Of a stretch of DNA of 64,000 bases, positions 15,661 through 22,346 are shown one piece after another. Origin of the DNA: Paenibacillus sp. (lineage in GTDB: Bacteria; Bacillota; Bacilli; Paenibacillales; Paenibacillaceae). The first letter of the stretch is position 1; each line of letters starts with the position of its first letter. The notes below the pieces were generated by a model that was not told the DNA's origin, made no database searches, and saw nothing but the letters and a program-made list of their open reading frames with translations. Position numbers and translations under genes: made by a program. Where the stretch lies: positions 62,001 through 126,000 of the forward strand of contig JAFWEX010000084.1 in assembly GCA_017512705.1 (NCBI GenBank). Direction: 5' to 3'.

Positions 15661-16245
15661 ATGGAACTTAAAATAGACCGAAGAGTTAAAAAGACTAAAC
15701 TTTCTTTGAAGCGTGCTTATCTTGAATTAATTGAGCAGTACTCGGAACAAGAAATTACAGTATCCATGATTGCACAATATGCAGATTTAAATAGAGCTAC
15801 CTTTTACGCCCACTATTCGAATAAGGAAGAGTTTTTAGAAGAGGCTTTGTGCGAATTGTTGGAGGGGTTAAGAGAGGCGGTCTTATCTCCCTTTGAAGAT
15901 AATAATAGGATTAATGTAAATACTTTAGCACCTACAACCGTTCAAATATTTGAATATATTGAATATAATAAAAGAATATTTTATGCACTGTATAATAGTC
16001 ATTCAGATTTTGAAAAGCGTTTAGAGGAATTGTTTTATTATATTTTCTCAAAAGATATTTTAATTGAGATGAAGTCTACAATGGGTAAGATCAATTATGA
16101 TATGTTTTTACATTATCAATCGAAAGCCACCCTAGGATTAATCTTCTATTGGATTCAAGGGAATTTCCAATATCCTGCTAAGTTCATGATGGATCAGCTT
16201 ACTATTTTTTCTAATACTCAAGTAATCAATTTAAAGAAAATATGA
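15661..16245 (+). CDS. TetR/AcrR-family regulator
   Basis: 194 residues. N-terminal helix-turn-helix at about residues 10-55 (S-M-I-A-Q-Y-A-D-L-N-R-A-T-F-Y-A-H-Y-S-N-K), followed by an all-helical ligand domain of the kind found in TetR proteins related to DhaS. It is divergent from the SDR gene with about 150 bp between, and probably represses it and itself. Confidence 0.87.
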   Translation: MELKIDRRVKKTKLSLKRAYLELIEQYSEQEITVSMIAQYADLNRATFYAHYSNKEEFLEEALCELLEGLREAVLSPFEDNNRINVNTLAPTTVQIFEYIEYNKRIFYALYNSHSDFEKRLEELFYYIFSKDILIEMKSTMGKINYDMFLHYQSKATLGLIFYWIQGNFQYPAKFMMDQLTIFSNTQVINLKKI

Positions 16246-16324
16246 AATACTTGACTATCTTATCTTTAGTTAGATTATGGATGAGACTTCGAGTAATAAT
16301 CATGCCGTCTCCTGGTACGTGTAA

Positions 16325-16489
16325 GTGGTTGCCTTCGCGGCCTATACACAAAATGAAGTTTTATTAGCTTTTTGTCGTCAACAATGTGTGGATGTGTTGC
16401 TCTCAAACCAGATGGCACGAAATGGCGGGTTTCCATCCTTCGGCGTCACCCTAGATGAAATTATAGAGTTGCTGAAGAGAGTTTATTAG
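16325..16489 (+). pseudogene. chimeric remnant: unknown fragment fused in frame to the gntR tail
   Basis: A 54-residue open frame (GTG 16325 to TAG). The first 37 residues (including E-V-L-L-A-F-C-R-Q-Q and M-A-R-N-G-G-F-P) are unrelated to GntR; the last 17 (S-F-G-V-T-L-D-E-I...) are the C-terminus of the GntR protein at 13997-14362. The join is at 16435. No ribosome site was seen. Best read as a recombination scar. Confidence 0.6.
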
Positions 16490-16556
16490 CAGGCGCTGAA
16501 ATAAGCGCCTTTTTTCGTTCCACATATGTTACGGAGAATCGTATCATAAGTAAGTG
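16435..16556 (+). repeat. direct repeat copy 2: gntR tail, terminator and attachment-like site
   Basis: Second copy of 14308-14430, including the AGGCGC/GCGCCT terminator (16491-16515). It ends in attachment-like site 2. Confidence 0.85.
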
Positions 16557-16566
16557 CGGTTTTTTT
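16529..16566 (+). other. attachment-like site 2
   Basis: TTACGGAGAATCGTATCATAAGTAA reads G-E-S-Y-H-K-stop and is followed by GTGCGGTTTTTTT. The CGTATCATAAGT core with a GCGGTTTTTT tail is close to the remembered staphylococcal SCC attachment consensus. Confidence 0.75.
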
Positions 16567-16774
16567 ATATGTTGGTAAGTATTCTTTCGAAGTAAACTGT
16601 ATTTTCGTTTATGGGTTATTTAAAAGGAAAGAGCAGCCCGATGGTTTTCGGTCGACATCAAAAAGTAATTCAAGAGTACGTATGATACCTGCAGTTCAAA
16701 CATCCATTTTCAAGTGTTCTAACTACAGCTACCATTTTACAGGGTTCAATTAGGCAGTTCATTTTTTATTGCCA

Positions 16775-17644
16775 CTACTTTTCAATTTGAATTGTCATAT
16801 GATGCACGTTAAATTCATCATGAATTAATGTTTGAATTTTACGCAATACGACCTGTTCATCTACATCTTGTCCAACGCTTACGTGACATGTTAATGATGG
16901 AAAATCAGATGTAATAGACCAAATATGAAGGTCCGTTACTTTTATTACTTCTTTTACAGATAATATTTTTTCTACAATTTTGTCTGTATTTAAATGTTCT
17001 GGAGCCCCTTCCATTAAAATATGAAAAGAGTCGCGCGTTACGCGATATCCACTAAAAATAATTAAAATAGCCACAATGATACTAGCAATTGGATCGGCTA
17101 TATTCCATTGGAAAAATAAAATAAGTAATGCAGCTGTAATCGCGCCAATAGAGCCAAGAATATCACCAATAACATGTAAAAATGCACTTTTTACATTTAA
17201 ATTTTCATTATCGCCATGATTTAAAATAAATGCTGCCGCAATATTTACCACTAGACCGAGAACAGCTACTATTAGCATGCCTGTACTCGCAACAGTTGGA
17301 GGTGCTGAAAAACGTTTTACAGCTTCATAAAAAATATAGATAGAAATTGCAATTAACGTTAAACCGTTTATAAACGCTGCAAATATTTCAAAGCGTCGGT
17401 ATCCAAATGTTTTTTGCCCTGATACAGCACGTTGACCAATAATAAGTGCTACATAGCTAAGCCCTAATGCCGCAGAATCACTCAGCATATGCCCTGCATC
17501 TGATAAAAGTGCCAGGCTATTTGTCATAAACCCGCCGATAACTTCTACAATCATAAATGATGTAATAAGTAAAAACGTCCACATGATTACTTTTCGATTG
17601 TTATTTTCGCTTTGTTGTTGCCCATGATTATTATAATGCTCCAT
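16775..17644 (-). CDS. cation diffusion facilitator (CzcD-like Zn/Cd/Co efflux)
   Basis: 289 residues. His-rich N-terminus (H-Y-N-N-H-G), six transmembrane helices, metal-site motifs S-D-A-G-H-M-L-S-D in helix 2 and H-V-I-G-D in helix 5, and a cytoplasmic C-terminal domain with H-I-W-S-I-T and H-V-S-V. It exports divalent cations in exchange for protons. ATG 17644 has AAGGGGG upstream. Codon use is AT-rich and the protein looks like those of the Bacillus cereus/Lysinibacillus group, suggesting transfer (inference). Confidence 0.92.
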   Translation of the reverse strand: MEHYNNHGQQQSENNNRKVIMWTFLLITSFMIVEVIGGFMTNSLALLSDAGHMLSDSAALGLSYVALIIGQRAVSGQKTFGYRRFEIFAAFINGLTLIAISIYIFYEAVKRFSAPPTVASTGMLIVAVLGLVVNIAAAFILNHGDNENLNVKSAFLHVIGDILGSIGAITAALLILFFQWNIADPIASIIVAILIIFSGYRVTRDSFHILMEGAPEHLNTDKIVEKILSVKEVIKVTDLHIWSITSDFPSLTCHVSVGQDVDEQVVLRKIQTLIHDEFNVHHMTIQIEK

Positions 17645-17738
17645 AATTTGAATCCCCCTTCCGTGTTCTATTATATCCATTTCAAATGATTTCATTTATA
17701 AATCCTTTATTTCAGGCGCTGTGCATATCACTGATTAG

Positions 17739-17894
17739 TATTCAAGTGTTGAAAATCCATTAGCTTACGACAATGCTTTAGATAACGCGCATACAACAGG
17801 GGATTATGAAGACTGTATTTTACTAGCTGCAAAGGAACGTTGGTTTTATCTTGAAGTGCTTTATAAAAAACCTCCATTAGCCATGTTACGGTGA
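17739..17894 (+). pseudogene. truncated 3' end of an unidentified gene
   Basis: Open frame without a start codon context: 51 codons including E-N-P-L-A-Y-D-N-A-L-D-N-A-H, then A-A-K-E-R-W-F-Y-L-E. It has protein-like composition but no family I recognise. It runs straight into attachment-like site 3, where its stop TGA lies, so it was probably cut by the insertion. Confidence 0.5.
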
Positions 17895-17912
17895 ACCGTA
17901 TCACAAGTTATG
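17886..17912 (+). other. attachment-like site 3
   Basis: GTGAACCGTATCACAAGT matches the rlmH end at 17 of 18 positions and reads G-E-P-Y-H-K. With the upstream TTACGG it forms a perfect dyad TACGGT-GA-ACCGTA (17887-17900). Confidence 0.75.
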
Positions 17913-17976
17913 GTAAAGCAGAGCTTTGGAATAATTCTAGATAGTAGATAGTTCATTATTAAATTTACTCCAAGTA

Positions 17977-18007
17977 TAAAACGGCAGAAACACTACCGTT
18001 TTAATTA
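17977..18007. terminator. hairpin AAAACGG/CCGTTTT
   Basis: Seven-base stem with 11-nt loop, A-rich on the left and T-rich on the right; weak terminator. Confidence 0.4.
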
Positions 18008-18154
18008 TTTCTCAGTATCTTGTTTAATTCCATTCTGCTTTTGCAAGATAAAATGTATATTCTTGACCTTGCTTCTTTTGTGCTATTACTAAAAATTCAA
18101 TAACTTCGCCAAGATTGAATAGACCATTTAGTTAAAAAATAATCACACCCTAAA

Positions 18155-18193
18155 TGTAATATATATATTGAATTATGTAATTTATATATTACA
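18155..18193 (+). promoter_or_regulatory. inverted repeat upstream of the XRE gene
   Basis: TGTAATATATA at 18155-18165 and TATATATTACA at 18183-18193, 17 bp apart, directly upstream of the ribosome site; autoregulatory operator candidate. Confidence 0.5.
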
Positions 18194-18217
18194 ATTTGTT
18201 TAGGGAGGTTACAACAC

Positions 18218-18421
18218 TTGGAGAATAAAGTAAAGATTGCTCGTACTCAAGTAAGTTTGACACAACAACAACTGGCAGAAAAAATAGGAGTCACTCGCCA
18301 AACTATTAGCTTAATTGAGAAGGGAAAATATAACCCAACCTTAAAGTTGTGTCTGGATATTTGTTATGTAGTAAATAAAACATTAGATGAAGTATTTTGG
18401 ATAGAAAAGGAGGATAAATGA
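18218..18421 (+). CDS. small XRE-family regulator
   Basis: 67 residues, a single helix-turn-helix domain (L-T-Q-Q-Q-L-A-E-K-I-G-V-T-R-Q-T-I-S-L-I-E-K-G) ending in the D-E-V-F-W typical of YgzD/YozG-like regulators. TTG start with GGGAGG upstream. It is followed after 3 bp by a membrane-protein gene, a common regulator/membrane-protein pairing. Confidence 0.88.
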   Translation: MENKVKIARTQVSLTQQQLAEKIGVTRQTISLIEKGKYNPTLKLCLDICYVVNKTLDEVFWIEKEDK

Positions 18422-18424
18422 AAA

Positions 18425-18856
18425 GTGAAAAAAATTACAGATGAACGATTAATTTTACTAAATTTAAAGAACATCCGCATTGCATTTATTATTCAAACCA
18501 TTGGTGTGCTAGGGATTTTAGGGTATGACTTAGTTACAAAAGGGTTAGATGGAATGAAAGAAAATCCTCTATGGCTTGTATTTATAACAACCGCAGCTAT
18601 TTCTGCATACTTATCAATGAGTATTAGTGCAGACCATGAGAATAATAAAATTAACCCACAAAAAAGGTTTAGTATTTCACTGGTTATACTAATTTTAATT
18701 TCAACTATTATCGTTTTTTTTGTATCACGTACTGATGGTTCTAATATTATTGATGGTGCAATGATCGGTGGAATATTATTTATTTGTGGTCTTATTCCAA
18801 CAGTCTATATTTATAATTTAAGAACAAAACGGCAAGATGAAGATCACGAAGAATAA
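18425..18856 (+). CDS. four-helix membrane protein paired with the XRE regulator
   Basis: 143 residues with four hydrophobic segments (about 18-35, 48-66, 82-101 and 110-129) and a charged C-terminus. GTG start preceded by AGGAGG inside the end of the XRE gene, so translation is coupled. Family not named with certainty; it resembles small integral membrane proteins that accompany XRE regulators in Bacilli. Function unknown. Confidence 0.75.
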   Translation: MKKITDERLILLNLKNIRIAFIIQTIGVLGILGYDLVTKGLDGMKENPLWLVFITTAAISAYLSMSISADHENNKINPQKRFSISLVILILISTIIVFFVSRTDGSNIIDGAMIGGILFICGLIPTVYIYNLRTKRQDEDHEE

Positions 18857-19069
18857 AGGACTAATTTTTTCACCTTGTTCCATTGCAATCTTTTCATCAA
18901 CAGTGTAAATATGTTCAATCTCATACTCTCGTAACGAAGCAGAAGATAAGTAATCCTTTAAATAGACTTCTAAATCACGCTTATGTTGCGCATATGCAAA
19001 ACGTAATACAGATACCGAATCAAATTCCAGCAGAATTGAGGCTTTACCCGTAAAAAAGGGTCCAATCAC
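18818..19069 (-). pseudogene. possible gene remnant
   Basis: A minus-strand frame overlapping the 3' end of the membrane-protein gene. The central part (about 18870-19035) reads like a natural helical protein (L-R-F-A-Y-A-Q-H-K-R-D-L-E, Y-E-I-E-H-I-Y-T-V-D-E), but the frame runs through a terminator and has no convincing ribosome site. Family unknown. Confidence 0.3.
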
Positions 19070-19086
19070 CTAAGTGACTGGACCCT
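19050..19086 (-). terminator. terminator of the GH120 gene
   Basis: GGGTCCAATCAC-CTAA-GTGACTGGACCC hairpin (one mismatch) with a six-base T tract on the minus strand. Confidence 0.85.
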
Positions 19087-19096
19087 CAATAACAAA

Positions 19097-21121
19097 CTAA
19101 ATTTCAAACTCAACACTACCATTTCCGGTTAATTCAAACGGACCAGGCGTCACATCTGCATCAGGTCTCTTTGTTCCGAAAAAGTCGGAGTCAAGATGAT
19201 ATGGAGTGCTGTCGGGTTCCTCATACTTCATATCGGCGTGATACGTCTTTCCAAGTAGATCTGTAGTAATCACCATGGCAGAGGTGCACCGAAGCAATTC
19301 GGGCTCATTAATCTGCACCAGCACCTTACCCAGCCCAGGATCAATCTCAACGTTTATACCCTTCTGTGCATACATCTTCGTATCGGATTCATGAGTACTT
19401 GGAACTGCATGGTTAAGATATAAATTGCCACCCATAGCTACCGGAAGAACTGCGTTTCCTATAAAAAAATCCTTCGCGGCATCGCCAAGCTCCATAAGCT
19501 CCTCTTTAGTGTATTCCCACCACTTCTTATCTTTGACATCCAGATGTTGATCGTAGCCGCCAAGTCCCACAGCATGAAGATAACAAATGGAATTGTCCGG
19601 TACACCATCCATGACTGTCTTCCCGTCCTCTCCAACAGCATCCCTTGGTTTCAGGGGAAGATGCTCAAAAAAGGTGATCGGAACAGGCTCCTTATTCGCG
19701 TCGTTATCACCCAAAAAGATATTGTTGTAGTACCTGTCATCGCCTCCCGTGATGTTAGAGTATCCCGCCATGGCTGTCTCGTGAGGGAAGTGATATGGCG
19801 TAATCCGCGTGATCTCGGAACGAACGACAAATCGGCCTGCAAATAAATTATGAGCAAATGCGCCGCCCTGGGCCATATTTCTGAAATTCATGGCTGAGAG
19901 AAAAAGATTATGATCGACCATATATGGACCATGGCACACCTCAACGAAGAGGTCTTCTGAAATGTTGTCAAAAAATACGTTACGGCTGATGCGAGTGCCC
20001 TGTGCCTGCCAGTCAAGCCAAAGCGCGCGGTAACAGCTATACATTATATTTTCGTTAATTTGAGTATCTAGTGCAGCATGCAGTTTAATTCCCGCGACTT
20101 CGGCACCGTGTCGGAGTCGTTTGTGGTGAATATTATAAATACGGTTCTTATAAATGTGGCTGAAGGCTGCTCCCATATGACCGACAATACCGGCCTGCTC
20201 ACAATCATGAATTACATTACCTCGAACGATGTGACTGCCGACTCGATCTTTATGCCAGCCGGAGCGTAATGCGCGTAAAATAACCTCCTGCTCCCGCTGA
20301 GTCCCGCCTTTACTATGCTTCTCCAAAGACATGCTGTGACCTGTACCCATTTCGGTACCCAGGCTAATACCAACGCATTTGGATTCACTGATTATATTGT
20401 TTTCAATAATCCAGCCCTTGCTCCAGTGAGGTCCGATTAAACCCTCCTGGTAGTCCGTAGGTGGGGCCCATTGAGGCGAAGCTTGACGAAGTGTGAAGCC
20501 ACTTACGGTTATGTAGTTCAATCCAGGCTTCTCAGGCCAGAAGCAAAAAGGGCGCACATTAATCTCTACATTTTCCTTACGAGGATCTTTTCCGCCAAAG
20601 TGAGCCCAGATTTTTGTTGTTGTAGAACCAACTTCAGCATACCATTTCAACAGTGAATCCTTGGGATACTTGGCTTCGGGCCAAACCTCCGGATTGTGAA
20701 CGCTTTCAACACTTTCGCATTCATACAAGGATTTGCCATCCAAATAGACATCACCGAGATGAACCGGGAAGGGCCCGTCAAATAACCAGTCTCCACTGAG
20801 TTCCACCTCAAAGGGATTACGAACCGAAAAGATGGTATTGAGCACTTCGGTGCTCCAAACATCGTCTCCTTCAGACTTCCAGTTGGTAATCCGCTCAGCT
20901 CCTGTAATCACGACTTCCCCATCTCCTGCGGATCGATAGACGATTCGATGCTCGGCTGTTCCTCCATTAACCGGGTTAACCCATTCCCTGTATACTCCCG
21001 CATGAACAATAACTGTATCACCAGCCATGGCATGAGCCGCAGCGCGTGATATGGTACGGAGGGGTTGATCTGCCGTTCCTTTTCCTTGATCACTCCCATG
21101 TATGGATACATGATATTCCAT
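19097..21121 (-). CDS. GH120 beta-xylosidase (right-handed parallel beta-helix)
   Basis: 674 residues. The sequence is recognisably like Thermoanaerobacterium XylC, founder of GH120: N-terminus M-E-Y-H-V, then A-G-D-T-V-I-V-H-A-G-V-Y-R-E-W-V, G-L-I-G-P-x-W-S-K-G-W-I-I-E, and A-G-I-K-L-H-A-A. The residues matching the family's nucleophile and acid/base are Asp370 (L-W-L-D-W) and Glu394 (F-V-E-V-C-H-G-P-Y). No signal peptide, so it probably cleaves imported xylo-oligosaccharides in the cytoplasm. ATG 21121 has AAGGAGAG upstream. It is single, without a nearby sugar transporter. Confidence 0.87.
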   Translation of the reverse strand: MEYHVSIHGSDQGKGTADQPLRTISRAAAHAMAGDTVIVHAGVYREWVNPVNGGTAEHRIVYRSAGDGEVVITGAERITNWKSEGDDVWSTEVLNTIFSVRNPFEVELSGDWLFDGPFPVHLGDVYLDGKSLYECESVESVHNPEVWPEAKYPKDSLLKWYAEVGSTTTKIWAHFGGKDPRKENVEINVRPFCFWPEKPGLNYITVSGFTLRQASPQWAPPTDYQEGLIGPHWSKGWIIENNIISESKCVGISLGTEMGTGHSMSLEKHSKGGTQREQEVILRALRSGWHKDRVGSHIVRGNVIHDCEQAGIVGHMGAAFSHIYKNRIYNIHHKRLRHGAEVAGIKLHAALDTQINENIMYSCYRALWLDWQAQGTRISRNVFFDNISEDLFVEVCHGPYMVDHNLFLSAMNFRNMAQGGAFAHNLFAGRFVVRSEITRITPYHFPHETAMAGYSNITGGDDRYYNNIFLGDNDANKEPVPITFFEHLPLKPRDAVGEDGKTVMDGVPDNSICYLHAVGLGGYDQHLDVKDKKWWEYTKEELMELGDAAKDFFIGNAVLPVAMGGNLYLNHAVPSTHESDTKMYAQKGINVEIDPGLGKVLVQINEPELLRCTSAMVITTDLLGKTYHADMKYEEPDSTPYHLDSDFFGTKRPDADVTPGPFELTGNGSVEFEI

Positions 21122-21267
21122 AACAACTCTCCTTCTATTTTAAAATTATGGTTGTATGCCATTATTATACTAGAAAATAAAGGTAATGGGAGAGATAGGA
21201 AGATGGGAGTTCTATGAACAAGCGTTCGGTGACGTTTATCTGATGGAGGTGACTCTGAAGAAATAAA

Positions 21268-21300
21268 GAAGCCACTCCAACCTTTGGAGTGGCTTTTTAC
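21268..21300. terminator. bidirectional terminator
   Basis: AGCCACTCCAA-CCT-TTGGAGTGGCT with T-rich sequence on both sides; probably ends the HEAT-protein gene. Confidence 0.75.
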
Positions 21301-21343
21301 TTGGTTATTATTTTACACTCGGATATCATACAATGCTCGACGG

Positions 21344-21793
21344 TTATCTTCTACCTAGCGTCTCCCAAATTCCATAGAGCCAGGAGTCGAACTCAGCATC
21401 TTTGTCGCCCTCATAAGTATCATAAATATCCAGACGTGTCTTTTGCAGTTTTTCCTTAAATTGCTCGAATGTGTGACCTTCAGGAAGGCTTTTTTTAATC
21501 CGCAGCAAAATTTTGTTAGTACCTTTAAACAGCTCGCCTTTGTTTTTGGCAGGCATCTGTACTTCATCCAACTGTTTAAGCTTGAGATACGCGGCTTCGC
21601 GCACTTGAAACACTTGATCATTTTTCAAGACATTCTGCAGCAACTTAATGGTAGGTTCTGTATCCCATTTTCCCAATTCGTTCACCGCATTCAGTCTGTC
21701 TCTCCAGCTTGACGTCCGATTAGCCGCCCGTTTGAGCTCTTCAATGTTTTCCGGTAGTTCGTTAACTGCTCCAATATCATGGTTGTTCGTCAA
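21344..21793 (-). CDS. HEAT-repeat protein
   Basis: 149 residues. Two helical repeats are visible at about residues 28-75 (R-L-N-A-V-N-E-L-G-K-W, then V-R-E-A-A-Y-L-K-L), typical of HEAT/PBS-lyase-like repeats, followed by a charged C-terminal helical region. TTG start at 21793, 8 nt after AAGGAG. Soluble; probably a protein-interaction scaffold. No function can be assigned. Confidence 0.78.
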   Translation of the reverse strand: MTNNHDIGAVNELPENIEELKRAANRTSSWRDRLNAVNELGKWDTEPTIKLLQNVLKNDQVFQVREAAYLKLKQLDEVQMPAKNKGELFKGTNKILLRIKKSLPEGHTFEQFKEKLQKTRLDIYDTYEGDKDAEFDSWLYGIWETLGRR

Positions 21794-22346
21794 AGTTCAA
21801 TCTCCTTAATCATCGCCATCTCGGCAGAATGATGAATGTTAATCAAGTAAACACTATTATAACACGAACCTAGCTAAACTACTCCTATGAAGCCGATTGG
21901 TTAGCCTAAAATCACAATCACCAATTTATAAAGATGTACGAACCAATCTATTCTCCTTGCCAAAGACTGAACGTAACGTATCTCGATATGTATTTGATTT
22001 ATTTTGCCGGTCTCATTATGTGGATAGAGGAAATGGAACAAACTCGCCGTTTTGGACACGGGAAAAAGATACTTCGTAAGCCCGAAAGGTCATCCGAAAA
22101 AGGATAATGATATATGCGATGGAGAGATTCTTACCCGCATAGTGGCACACAGATCCCTCAACAAGATGTTGTTTCTTTGGTTCAATGCGTAGTCTAACAT
22201 AGCCGAACTTTGGTTTGGGCCTAGATATACAAATCAATTGTACTCGCCCCCAATCAATGTTACGCTGAGAATCGAAACCTCACATTTACGTTTTGCAACA
22301 CCTCCGAACCATAATAACCATTTCAGATACCAAGGAAGGTAACACC
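21794..22346. other. 553-bp leader region before the ABC-F gene
   Basis: No confident gene. Contains open frames in both strands without ribosome sites. Resistance-type ABC-F genes often have attenuator leaders, but I could not define a hairpin set here. At 22260-22275 the phrase GTTACGCTGAGAATCG loosely resembles the attachment-like sites. Confidence 0.35.

Larger units (their letters stand above)
14427..16552. mobile_element. SCC-like cassette B
   Basis: AT-rich segment with an SDR/TetR pair between attachment-like sites 1 and 2. It is bracketed by the 120-bp duplicated gntR tail. Inferred element. Confidence 0.5.
16246..16774. other. 529-bp gap
   Basis: Holds the chimeric remnant, repeat copy 2 and attachment-like site 2. 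Nothing recognised in 16567-16774 beyond the 3' flank of the cation efflux gene. Confidence 0.45.
16553..17909. mobile_element. SCC-like cassette C
   Basis: Short AT-rich segment with a cation efflux gene and a gene remnant between attachment-like sites 2 and 3. Inferred element. Confidence 0.45.
17645..18217. other. 573-bp gap
   Basis: Holds a gene remnant (17739-17894), attachment-like site 3, a hairpin at 17977-18007 and the XRE operator. The remainder shows nothing recognisable. Confidence 0.45.

Noticed and set aside
22016-22237. 73-codon minus-strand frame before the ABC-F gene
   Set aside because: No ribosome site or recognisable domain; could be a decayed gene but not supported.
22260-22290. 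GTTACGCTGAGAATCG as an attachment-like site
   Set aside because: Shares only the lead-in and part of the core; CACAAGT is missing.
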